Source of the DNA: Fibrobacter sp. UBA4223
Lineage (GTDB): Bacteria; Fibrobacterota; Fibrobacteria; Fibrobacterales; Fibrobacteraceae
Assembly (NCBI GenBank): GCA_002382975.1
Contig: DFTB01000014.1
Coordinates: 19,229-83,228, forward strand
Direction of reading: 5' to 3'
Length of the DNA: 64,000 nt
In this document: piece after piece, positions 8,569-16,137 of the stretch
How positions within the stretch are numbered: position 1 is the first letter of the stretch
Layout of the letters: the number at the start of each line of letters is the position of its first letter
Notes under the pieces: model-generated
What the model saw: only the letters and a program-made list of their open reading frames with translations
Database searches by the model: none
Told to the model about the DNA's origin: nothing
Program-made: the position numbers and the translations under genes

Positions 8569-9600
8569 CTACAGGTCCACGACCTCAGTCCAGCCGAACG
8601 GGTCTTCGGCTTCGCCGAACTGGATAGCAGTGTACTTGGTGAAGAGTTCCGTGCAGACCGGGCCCGGGTTCACGCCGTCACCGTAGGTGAAGGTCTTGCC
8701 GGCAACCGGATCCACAATCTTCTTGATCGGGGTAATCACGGCGGCGGTACCGCATTCGGCAGTTTCGGAGAATTCAGCGAGTTCTTCGAACGGGACCTGG
8801 CGGCGTTCCACGGTGTAACCGAGGTATTCAGCCAACTGCTGCAAGCTCTTGTTCGTAATCGACGGCAGAATGGATTCGGACTTCGGGGTCACGTAGGTCT
8901 TGCCCTTGATGCCGAAGAAGTTTGCCGGACCGCATTCGTCGATGTACTTCTTTTCCTTTGCGTCCAGATAAATGGTGCTGGAGTAACCGAGCTTCTTGGC
9001 TTCGGCGAGGGAAAGCAAGCTGGCAGCGTAGTTACCGCCAACCTTCACCGTACCCGTACCCTGCGGAGCGGCGCGGTCATAGTTGCGGCTAATCATCATG
9101 TCCACGGGCTTGAACCCGTCCTTGAAGTACGGACCCACCGGAGTCACGAACATCAACAGCAGGTATTCGTCGGAGGGCTTCACGCCCACCTCGGGGCTCG
9201 TACCGATGAGGAGCGGACGGATGTAGAGCGTTGCACCGTAGCCGTAGGGCGGCACAAAGCGGGCGTTAGCCTTCACCACTGTGTGGACCATCTCGCGGAA
9301 CAGTTCAACAGGCGGCACGGCCATGAGCACGCGGTTCGCGGTGTTCTGCATGCGCTTCGCATTCTCGTCAACGCGGAAAATACGGACCTTGCCGTCCTTG
9401 CCCGTGTAAGCCTTGAGGCCTTCGAAACCTTCCTGGCCGTAGTGCAAGCAAGTAGCGGCCATGTGGATGCTGATGTCCTTGGAAGAAGAAAGTTCAACCT
9501 TGCCCCACTTGCCATCGCGGTAGTAGCAGCGGACATTGTAATCGGTATCGTAATAACCGAAGGGGAGCGTCTTCCAATCAACAGTGTTCAAATCAAGCAT
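8569..9600 (-). CDS. ilvE: Branched-chain amino-acid aminotransferase
   Basis: The 343-residue product is a class IV PLP aminotransferase. It contains the expected YGQEGFEGLKAY near residue 54, the PLP lysine in GTVKVGGNYAAS (Lys186), and DECGPANFFG followed by PSITNKSLQQLAEYLG. IlvE transfers amino groups between glutamate and the 2-oxo acids of leucine, isoleucine and valine. Length suits the 340-360 residue subgroup. AAGG lies 7 nt before the start. It stands alone, with a terminator downstream and no other ilv gene in the window. Confidence 0.92.
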   Translation of the reverse strand: MLDLNTVDWKTLPFGYYDTDYNVRCYYRDGKWGKVELSSSKDISIHMAATCLHYGQEGFEGLKAYTGKDGKVRIFRVDENAKRMQNTANRVLMAVPPVELFREMVHTVVKANARFVPPYGYGATLYIRPLLIGTSPEVGVKPSDEYLLLMFVTPVGPYFKDGFKPVDMMISRNYDRAAPQGTGTVKVGGNYAASLLSLAEAKKLGYSSTIYLDAKEKKYIDECGPANFFGIKGKTYVTPKSESILPSITNKSLQQLAEYLGYTVERRQVPFEELAEFSETAECGTAAVITPIKKIVDPVAGKTFTYGDGVNPGPVCTELFTKYTAIQFGEAEDPFGWTEVVDL

Positions 9601-9654
9601 AATTTAACCTTTTTGCAATTTGTGCATTTTTAAAGGTATCATTCGGTACCGCAC

Positions 9655-9694
9655 AGAAAAATACAATAATGACGGGCATTTTGGCACCCGTCAT
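9655..9694 (-). terminator. Hairpin terminator after the 28-residue gene
   Basis: ATGACGGG (9669-9676) pairs perfectly with CCCGTCAT (9687-9694). On the minus strand it is followed by a T-rich stretch, 43 nt after the small gene's stop. Confidence 0.55.
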
Positions 9695-9736
9695 ATTAAA
9701 AAAGGAGAGAGAAAATGATATTACAAAAATTGTAGA

Positions 9737-9823
9737 TTACCCCAAGAGGATATACATCGCCAGGGTAAACATCACAAAGGCCGTGGCGGTAAGCGCAGAC
9801 GGCACAAACTTTCTGTCTTTCAT
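9737..9823 (-). CDS. 28-residue single-span membrane peptide
   Basis: An open frame of 28 codons starts MKDRKFVPSALTATAFVMFT and ends LAMYILLG. The first six residues are charged, the rest hydrophobic, as in a one-span membrane peptide. The Shine-Dalgarno is strong (AAAGGAG, 6 nt before ATG), a TATATTTG promoter element lies about 67 nt upstream and a hairpin terminator follows. This full gene dressing makes it likely to be real although it is very short. No family is recognised. It lies just downstream of the shorter ORF6N gene, on the same strand. Confidence 0.6.
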   Translation of the reverse strand: MKDRKFVPSALTATAFVMFTLAMYILLG

Positions 9824-9848
9824 AATGAACTCCTTTGTTAAGAGTTTC

Positions 9849-10328
9849 TCATTTCACTCCCTTAATATGCACTCCCGAATTCATAATGTCAAATATATTG
9901 TTTATATGTAATTGATAGTTATTTTTGATAAAAAAGATGCTTTTGATGTGCCGCAACTGTACGAAAGCATCCATTATAGCGAGAGACACCTTAATTGCCG
10001 TTTTGGTACGCAAAACAGCTGAAAGCATTGCCACTCCTTGCTCAGTAAAGGCAAACGGCATCTTACGCAAGCCCATTTTCTCAGAATTGGACATCACAAT
10101 TTGTGATTTCCAATTTGAAAATTCCAGCTCTGTCAACTGAAAACAGTTCCTTTCCGGGAACCTTTCCATATTTCGCTTGACGGCCTGATTTATCGCCCTC
10201 GTTTCAACCCCGTAAAGCGTCGCTAGATCGCAATCAAGCAACACCTGCTTGTCACAAATAACCAGAATCATCTTTTCTACGCCCGATTCTTCCAACAGGT
10301 TCGGGACAGCAATCTCTTTTTCATTCAT
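9849..10328 (-). CDS. ORF6N-domain protein, short form
   Basis: The 159-residue product begins MNEKEIAVPNLLEESGVEKM and carries an ORF6N domain: VLLDCDLATLYGVETRAINQ, VKRNMERFPERNCFQL, and AFTEQGVAMLSAVLRTKTAI. This domain is common in phage and mobile-element DNA-binding proteins. The neighbour at 10504 has the same domain plus a further 160 residues, so this copy is either a short form or one that has lost its C-terminal part. The ATG has AGGAG 6 nt upstream and its own promoter at 10383-10417. Molecular role unknown; DNA binding is family knowledge. Confidence 0.8.
   Translation of the reverse strand: MNEKEIAVPNLLEESGVEKMILVICDKQVLLDCDLATLYGVETRAINQAVKRNMERFPERNCFQLTELEFSNWKSQIVMSNSEKMGLRKMPFAFTEQGVAMLSAVLRTKTAIKVSLAIMDAFVQLRHIKSIFFIKNNYQLHINNIFDIMNSGVHIKGVK
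9890..9897 (-). promoter_or_regulatory. -7 promoter element for the 28-residue gene
   Basis: TATATTTG on the minus strand fits the FCB consensus TAnnTTTG. It lies inside the 3' end of the ORF6N gene, about 67 nt before the start at 9823. Confidence 0.45.
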
Positions 10329-10382
10329 CTTCTACTCCTTCCGCCTACAAGCAAAAAAAGGCGGGGCAAAACGCTCTCGATG

Positions 10383-10417
10383 CAAATATACATTCCTCGG
10401 ACATCACATTATGACAA
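10383..10417 (-). promoter_or_regulatory. Promoter of the short ORF6N gene
   Basis: TTGTCA (10417-10412), 21 nt, then TATATTTG (10390-10383) on the minus strand. The start codon follows about 55 nt later. Confidence 0.5.
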
Positions 10418-10503
10418 CCAGCGATTTTCACAGAAATTTTGGCATTTTTGAGGAAATTCGACCCCTGCAGGCGTTTGAATTCTGCATTGTCATCTTGCAA
10501 CGC

Positions 10504-11463
10504 CTAGCTTTCTTTTTCTGCCTGAATCTTCTGCGATTCCTTCAACACTTCTTGCAGCGTGAAATCTTCCTGCGTAAAGAAGAAGGTGTTCTTGCCCAAA
10601 TCCTTGAGCGAAGCCCCAAAGTGGTAAGCCGTATCGTCTATGAATAGGAATCGGTCGTGCATTCCGTAACTTGGCAAGACTTGCATCGGACTGTCGGGGT
10701 ATTGTTCGTTGTAAGTGGCTAGGTCCATTTCAAGGACTTTGCTTTTGTCGTAGGTGTAGATTGTCACAGAAACGCCTTTTTCCCGCTTGAGCATCATGGC
10801 CAGAGTCTTCTCGGTCACGTACCTGTCGACAAGTACGATTCTTTTCTTTGCCTGGCGAATCAGGTCGCAGACAAATACATAGGCATCGAACTCCTGGTTG
10901 TTGTAAAATAAACCCTTGGTTTTGAGCTCACCACGGTCCATCGCCTCGAAAAGTTCGTCAAATTTACGGTCATGGTCAAGCAGATGCTCGTCATGACCGG
11001 TCAAGCGGCAGTCCTGTTCCAAATCTTTTGCTTCTACATTTGAAAGACGGTTGACGAGGCCTCCGTTACCCATCATAAGGTGACGCAATTGCACGAAAGC
11101 CCGCATGATGGCTATGTTGACTTTGATTGCTGTCTCGCTTTTTAGAACCGAAGACAGCATCGCAACGCCTTGTTCGGTAAAAGCATATGGAAAATATTGT
11201 CGGCCTCCTCTGGTTTCGGTTTTTGTGGTCGCAATTTGCGATCTCAAAAAATTATGCTCCGTGGCATCCAGTTGAAAGCAGAAATCTTTAGGAAAACGCT
11301 CAATATTGCGCTTTACCTGCTCATTTATACGCTTCGTTTCAACCCCGTAAAGCACCGCCAAATCGCGGTCCAGCAGAACCTGCTTGCCACGAATGACTCG
11401 AATCATCTTTCCGATGCCCGACCTATCCAACAGGTTCGGGGCGACATGCTCAATATCTTTCAT
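10504..11463 (-). CDS. ORF6N-domain protein with PLD-like C-terminal region
   Basis: From ATG 11461-11463 the product has about 319 residues. Residues 15-125 form an ORF6N domain (VLLDRDLAVLYGVETKRINE, AFTEQGVAMLSSVLKSETAI) close to that of the gene at 9849. The C-terminal part contains FVCDLIRQAKKRIVLVDRYV and HDRFLFIDDTAYHFGASLKD, which resembles half of a phospholipase D-type (HxK/R..D) site and is often seen in such proteins. AGGAG lies 6 nt before this ATG; a second ATG 3 nt upstream is too close to it, so I prefer 11463. Divergent from cas12a. Possible roles are DNA binding or end processing; this is inference. Confidence 0.78.
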   Translation of the reverse strand: MKDIEHVAPNLLDRSGIGKMIRVIRGKQVLLDRDLAVLYGVETKRINEQVKRNIERFPKDFCFQLDATEHNFLRSQIATTKTETRGGRQYFPYAFTEQGVAMLSSVLKSETAIKVNIAIMRAFVQLRHLMMGNGGLVNRLSNVEAKDLEQDCRLTGHDEHLLDHDRKFDELFEAMDRGELKTKGLFYNNQEFDAYVFVCDLIRQAKKRIVLVDRYVTEKTLAMMLKREKGVSVTIYTYDKSKVLEMDLATYNEQYPDSPMQVLPSYGMHDRFLFIDDTAYHFGASLKDLGKNTFFFTQEDFTLQEVLKESQKIQAEKES

Positions 11464-11520
11464 CATCAACTCCTTTGGCGTACAAGCAAAAAAAACGCCA
11501 AAAACTATACACTTGTGCAC

Positions 11521-11551
11521 TAAATATAACTTCGGAAATCCCGATTGTCAA
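11521..11551 (-). promoter_or_regulatory. Promoter of the long ORF6N gene
   Basis: TTGACA (11551-11546), 17 nt, then TATATTTA (11528-11521) on the minus strand, about 58 nt before the start. Confidence 0.5.
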
Positions 11552-11624
11552 TAGGTTCGGGCGATTTTTTCCGCAACGTCCCGGTCAAAAAAAAGAGAAC
11601 GACGCCCCGAAGGGAGCGCCAAAA

Positions 11625-11664
11625 AGCGATTTTTTGGGGGGGGGGGCAGAATCGTTTTTTTGAA
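11625..11664. repeat. Hairpin with an 11-G tract in its loop
   Basis: AAAAAGCGATT and AATCGTTTTTTT are near-perfect inverted copies that flank T6, eleven consecutive G residues (11636-11646) and CAG. With A and T runs on both outer sides it could terminate transcripts from either direction. It marks the upstream edge of the AT-rich CRISPR block. Confidence 0.5.
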
Positions 11665-11670
11665 AAAAAT

Positions 11671-11712
11671 TTGCATATGACACTATTTGTCACGCAAACG
11701 AGTATATATTTA
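11671..11712 (+). promoter_or_regulatory. cas12a promoter with overlapping dyad
   Basis: A -7 element TATATTTA lies at 11705-11712, with ATGACA (11677-11682) 22 nt upstream. Over the latter lies a dyad: TGACA-N5-TGTCA at 11678-11692 with outer TTGC and GCAA. A transcript from here would begin at about 11718, after the ATG at 11715, which supports 11739 as the real start. Confidence 0.45.
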
Positions 11713-11738
11713 AAATGAGTTCTTCTACGAGGTCAAAA

Positions 11739-14700
11739 ATGGCTAAAAATACAATATTTTCCCAGTTCACTGGACTTTACCCAGTTTCCAAAACCCTTCG
11801 CTTCGAATTGAAGCCAATGGGAAAAACACTTGAAAAAATCAAAGAAACTGGCGTCATTGAAAATGATAAAAAACGTCACAACGACTATTTTGACGCGAAA
11901 AAGATTATTGACAAATATCATAAATATTTTATTGACGCTGCTCTTAGTAAGTTTCCTCGCATAGATTGGAGCCCCCTTAAGGAAGCTATTGAAAGATCTC
12001 TTGATAGATCTGACGCAAGTAAAAAGAAACTTGAGAAAACCCAGACGGAATTTAGAAAGAAAATTGCTAAAGCTCTGACTACTCATGACCACTATAAAGA
12101 ACTGACCGCATCTACTCCTAAAGATTTATTTTTGAAAGTGTTCCCAGACCATTTTGGCAAACAGCCTGCCATTGATACGTTTGACGGTTTTTCGTCTTAT
12201 TTTACAGGTTTCCAAGAAAATCGGCAAAACATTTACTCGGACGAAGCCATCAGTACTGCTATCCCATACCGTTTAGTTCATGACAATTTCCCGAAGTTCT
12301 TGTCTAATATTGAAGTTTATAAAACTTTGAAAGACAATGCCCCTTCAGTGCTGTCTGATGCAGAAAATGAATTAAGAGATTTTTTGAACGGAAAATCGCT
12401 TGCCAACATATTCGAACTTAATGCGTATAATGAAGTGTTGACTCAATCTGGAATTGATTTCTTTAATCAAGTGATTGGGGGTATCAGTGATGAAGGTGGC
12501 GAGAAAAAGACAAGAGGCATCAATGAATTCTCGAACCTCTATCGCCAACAGCATCCCGAATTTGCACAAAAGCGTCTTGCGACAAAGATGATTCCTCTTT
12601 ACAAGCAAATTCTTAGTGATCGCGAAACAAAGTCTTTTATTTTGGAATCCTATTCCAATGATTCTCAAGTTCAAAATAGCGTAAAAGAATTCTTTGAATC
12701 ACAAATCCTGAATTGGGATATTGCTGGTCGTAGGGTCAATGTCCTTAATGAATTGACTTCCTTGGTTAAGCGAATCTCTGAATTTGATTTGGGAAATATT
12801 TATGTTAATCAAGAAGAACTTTCAAATATTTCATTGAAACTATTTGATAATTGGAATTCTATTAACGGCTTGTTGTTTAAGCATGCAGAAAATAGAATTG
12901 GTTCTGCAGAAAAATCTGCAAATAAAAAGAAAATAGACGCATGGATGAAGAACAAAGAATTCTCCATAGCAACATTGAATCTTGCTATTGCAGAAAGTAA
13001 TTCTGAAGAGATTTCAAGAGTTAAGATTGAATCATATTGGAATAATTTTGAGGCGAAGGTCCAAAGTATTCTTTGCGGAGACAACCGAAGGAATCTTGAT
13101 GAATTCATCTCAGCAACTTTTAACGAGAATAACGCATTAAGAGAAGATTCTAAAATCATTGAAAAACTGAAGGCTTTCCTTGATGCCTTAATAGAAATCA
13201 TGCATTCAATCAAGCCCTTGATTTCTGATGCAGAAAATCGAGACTTGTCTTTCTACAACGAACTGATACCGTTGTACGACCAACTTTCTCTCGTCGTCCC
13301 TCTTTACAATAAGATTCGTAATTATGCAACCCAGAAACTGACTGAATCTGAAAAGTTTAAGTTGAATTTTGACAATCCCACATTGGCAGACGGTTGGGAT
13401 CAAAACAAAGAGGAAGCAAATACAGCCATTTTGCTTCTGAAAAATGGATTGTATTATCTCGGCATTATGAATGCCAAAAACAAACCTAAAATCAAGGATT
13501 TCAAAACTTCTGAAAGCGAAGATTGTTACGATAAAATGGTGTATAAGCTGTTGCCTGGTCCGAATAAGATGCTACCCAAGGTTTTCTTCTCTGAAAAGGG
13601 GCTAGCAACCTTCAAACCGCCCAAAGATATTCTTGACGGCTATAACGCTGGTAAACATAAAAAAGGCGACTTGTTTGATATTGGTTTTTGCCATCAGTTG
13701 ATAGATTTCTTTAAGGAATCCATTGCAAAGCATCCTGATTGGAAGAAATTTGATTTCAATTTTTCGGATACCTCTTCCTATGAAGATATTAGTGGTTTTT
13801 ATAAGGAAGTTACAGATCAAGGCTATAAAATCACCTTCTCCAAAATTCCCACATCCCAAATTGATGAATGGGTGAAAGAAGGAAAACTTTTCCTCTTCCA
13901 GATTTACAACAAGGATTTCGCTCCTGGAGCAAAGGGCTCTCCAAACTTGCATACTCTGTATTGGAAGTCCGTATTCTCTCCTGAAAATCTGAAAGATGTT
14001 GTTGTCAAGTTGAATGGTGAAGCCGAGCTTTTCTATAGACCTAGCAGCGTCAAAAAACCTTATAGTCACAAAGTTGGCGAAAAACTCGTAAATCGAATAG
14101 GAAAAGATGGTCTTCCTTTGCCGGAATCAGTCTTTGGTGAATTATTCCGCTATTTCAACGGGAAACTTGAAGGCGAACTTAGCGATGAAGCAAAAAGGTA
14201 TCTTGATGTAGCTGTCGTTAAGGACGTCAAACATGAAATTGTAAAGGATCGCCGATACACGCAAGACAAGTTTGAATTCCATGTGCCGCTAACTTTAAAC
14301 TTCAAGGCCGATTCAAAGAATGAATACATGAATGAACGTGTTCGTCATTTTTTGAAAGACAATCCTGATGTAAACATCATCGGCATCGACCGTGGCGAAC
14401 GTCATTTGCTTTATATGACATTGATAAATCAAAAGGGTGAAATTCTTAAACAGAAAAGTTTCAATGTCGTTGAGTCAGTCAACTACCAAGCAAAACTTGT
14501 TCAACGTGAAAAGGAACGAGACGCTGCTAGAAGGAGTTGGAGCAGTGTTGGCAAAATCAAGGACCTTAAAGAGGGCTTCTTGAGCCAAGTAATTCATGAA
14601 ATTACCACAACAATGATTGAAAATAACGCCATTGTTGTTCTTGAAGATTTGAACTTTGGCTTTAAGCGCGGTCGATTCTGCGTAGAACGACAAGTTTACC

Positions 14701-15527
14701 AGAAATTCGAAAAGATGTTGATTGACAAACTCAATTATCTTGTTTTCAAGAATAAGCCTGAAGGAGATGTAGGTGGCGTTCTTAAAGGTTATCAACTTGC
14801 GGAAAAATTTGATAGTTTCCAGAAATTGGGCAAGCAGAGCGGATTTCTGTTCTATATTCCTGCTGCGTATACATCAAAGATTGATCCGACCACAGGTTTC
14901 GCAAATCTGTTCAATATGACAGAATTGACGAGTGCAGAAAAGAAAAAAGAATTCCTTTCTCACTTTGAAGACATTACTTATGACGGAAAGAATGACAGAT
15001 TTTTGTTCAGCTTTGATTACAAGAACTTCAAGTGTTTCCAAACGGATTACATCAAGAAGTGGACTGTTTACTCTCAAGGTAAACGAATTGTGTATGACAA
15101 GGAATCAAAATCAGCAAAGGAGATTTCCCCTGTTGAGATCATCAAGGCAGCTCTCGCAAAACAGAACATAGCTTTAACAGACCAATTAGATGTTCTTTCT
15201 GCAATCAATTCTGTCGAGGCTTCTCCTAAATCAGCCTCTTTCTTTGGCGATATTTGCTATGCGTTTGAAAAAACGCTTCAAATGCGTAATAGCATTCCAA
15301 ATACTGATGAAGACTACCTTGCATCTCCTGTAATGAACAAAAGAGGAGAATTCTATGATAGTAGGTCTTGTGATGACGCCTTGCCCCAAAATGCAGATGC
15401 AAATGGAGCATACCATATTGCACTTAAGGGGCTATATCTAATAAAGAACGTATTTGATGCTGGAGGTAAAGAATTGAAAATTTCACACGAAGATTGGTTT
15501 AAATTTGCACAAAGTCGAAACTGTTAA
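11739..15527 (+). CDS. cas12a: Cas12a (Cpf1) CRISPR effector nuclease
   Basis: The 1262-residue protein is a type V-A effector: it processes its own crRNA and cuts DNA beside a T-rich PAM. The N-terminus (FTGLYPVSKTLRFELKPMGK) is the typical Cas12a opening. The WED region holds HEIVKDRRYTQDKFEFHVPL. RuvC motifs are complete: IIGIDRGERH (Asp884), VVLEDLNFGF (Glu969) and NADANGAYH (Asp1220); the Nuc-domain Arg is in LQMRNS (Arg1183). Length is within the usual 1200-1300. ATG 11739 has GAGG 6 nt upstream; the in-frame ATG at 11715 has no such site. Codon use is far more AT-rich than in flanking genes, a sign of transfer. A terminator follows the stop. Confidence 0.97.
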   Translation: MAKNTIFSQFTGLYPVSKTLRFELKPMGKTLEKIKETGVIENDKKRHNDYFDAKKIIDKYHKYFIDAALSKFPRIDWSPLKEAIERSLDRSDASKKKLEKTQTEFRKKIAKALTTHDHYKELTASTPKDLFLKVFPDHFGKQPAIDTFDGFSSYFTGFQENRQNIYSDEAISTAIPYRLVHDNFPKFLSNIEVYKTLKDNAPSVLSDAENELRDFLNGKSLANIFELNAYNEVLTQSGIDFFNQVIGGISDEGGEKKTRGINEFSNLYRQQHPEFAQKRLATKMIPLYKQILSDRETKSFILESYSNDSQVQNSVKEFFESQILNWDIAGRRVNVLNELTSLVKRISEFDLGNIYVNQEELSNISLKLFDNWNSINGLLFKHAENRIGSAEKSANKKKIDAWMKNKEFSIATLNLAIAESNSEEISRVKIESYWNNFEAKVQSILCGDNRRNLDEFISATFNENNALREDSKIIEKLKAFLDALIEIMHSIKPLISDAENRDLSFYNELIPLYDQLSLVVPLYNKIRNYATQKLTESEKFKLNFDNPTLADGWDQNKEEANTAILLLKNGLYYLGIMNAKNKPKIKDFKTSESEDCYDKMVYKLLPGPNKMLPKVFFSEKGLATFKPPKDILDGYNAGKHKKGDLFDIGFCHQLIDFFKESIAKHPDWKKFDFNFSDTSSYEDISGFYKEVTDQGYKITFSKIPTSQIDEWVKEGKLFLFQIYNKDFAPGAKGSPNLHTLYWKSVFSPENLKDVVVKLNGEAELFYRPSSVKKPYSHKVGEKLVNRIGKDGLPLPESVFGELFRYFNGKLEGELSDEAKRYLDVAVVKDVKHEIVKDRRYTQDKFEFHVPLTLNFKADSKNEYMNERVRHFLKDNPDVNIIGIDRGERHLLYMTLINQKGEILKQKSFNVVESVNYQAKLVQREKERDAARRSWSSVGKIKDLKEGFLSQVIHEITTTMIENNAIVVLEDLNFGFKRGRFCVERQVYQKFEKMLIDKLNYLVFKNKPEGDVGGVLKGYQLAEKFDSFQKLGKQSGFLFYIPAAYTSKIDPTTGFANLFNMTELTSAEKKKEFLSHFEDITYDGKNDRFLFSFDYKNFKCFQTDYIKKWTVYSQGKRIVYDKESKSAKEISPVEIIKAALAKQNIALTDQLDVLSAINSVEASPKSASFFGDICYAFEKTLQMRNSIPNTDEDYLASPVMNKRGEFYDSRSCDDALPQNADANGAYHIALKGLYLIKNVFDAGGKELKISHEDWFKFAQSRNC

Positions 15528-15539
15528 ATCCTCTAACCA

Positions 15540-15568
15540 ATCCGGAGGTAAAATCTCCGGATTTTTTT
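15540..15568 (+). terminator. Strong terminator between cas12a and cas4
   Basis: ATCCGGAG (15540-15547) pairs perfectly with CTCCGGAT (15555-15562) around a 7-nt loop, followed by seven T residues. It begins 13 nt after the cas12a stop and ends 3 nt before the cas4 ATG. Confidence 0.82.
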
Positions 15569-15570
15569 AT

Positions 15571-16137
15571 ATGGATAACTATATTCTTATCTCCACATTG
15601 AACGATTTTATATTTTGCCCATATTCCATATATCTCCATAATGTTTATATGGAGACTGATGAGTCTGTGTATTATGCCACACCGCAAGTTAGAGGCAAAA
15701 TTGCCCATACTGGCATCGACAAGAAAACCTATAGTCCACGAAACGACTGTATTACCGCTTTGCCTGTTTTTAGTGACAAATACGGCCTTCTAGGTAAAAT
15801 CGATTTATTCAAGGTCGCCGAAAAGAAATTAATAGAACGTAAATATCAGTTAAAGCAAATCTTTCGAGGACAAATTTATCAATTATGGGCCCAATATTTC
15901 TGTATGCAGGAAATGGGCTATCACATAGAAAGTCTCGCTTTTTATGAAATATCCACAAACAAAACGCACCCTATTGACATACCTACCCAAGAAGATGAAA
16001 AAGAGTTTTCAGACTTCATAATAAAGTTTCGAAACTACAATCCTTCTGATTCAATAAGCGTCATTGCAAGCAAATGTCAACATTGCATATACAACAACTT
16101 ATGCGACAAAGCGGAGGTTGAAAATGTTTACCAGTAA
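15571..16137 (+). CDS. cas4: Cas4 PAM-processing nuclease
   Basis: The 188-residue protein is a RecB-family Cas4, which trims prespacers and helps choose PAM-proximal ends. Four cysteines for an iron-sulfur cluster are present: FIFCPYS (Cys16) and CQHCIYNNLC near the C-terminus. The nuclease motifs are visible as GKIAHTGID, GKIDLFK and LIERKYQLK. Start MDNYILISTLNDF is chosen by homology; it has no Shine-Dalgarno, and the terminator hairpin lies directly upstream. An in-frame TTG at 15505 would add 22 residues encoded by that hairpin and is rejected. Its end overlaps cas1 by 14 bp. Confidence 0.9.
   Translation: MDNYILISTLNDFIFCPYSIYLHNVYMETDESVYYATPQVRGKIAHTGIDKKTYSPRNDCITALPVFSDKYGLLGKIDLFKVAEKKLIERKYQLKQIFRGQIYQLWAQYFCMQEMGYHIESLAFYEISTNKTHPIDIPTQEDEKEFSDFIIKFRNYNPSDSISVIASKCQHCIYNNLCDKAEVENVYQ

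Noticed and set aside
9715..9735. Six-codon frame MILQKL with a good ribosome site
   Set aside because: Too short to support, and no gene follows on that strand.
9849..11463. A prophage around the ORF6N genes
   Set aside because: No capsid, terminase, integrase or lysis gene lies nearby.
11715..11738. Upstream ATG for Cas12a (8 more residues)
   Set aside because: No ribosome site, and the promoter would start the mRNA after it.
15505..15570. TTG start that would lengthen Cas4 by 22 residues
   Set aside because: The extra part is encoded by the end of cas12a and the terminator hairpin and has no Cas4 likeness.
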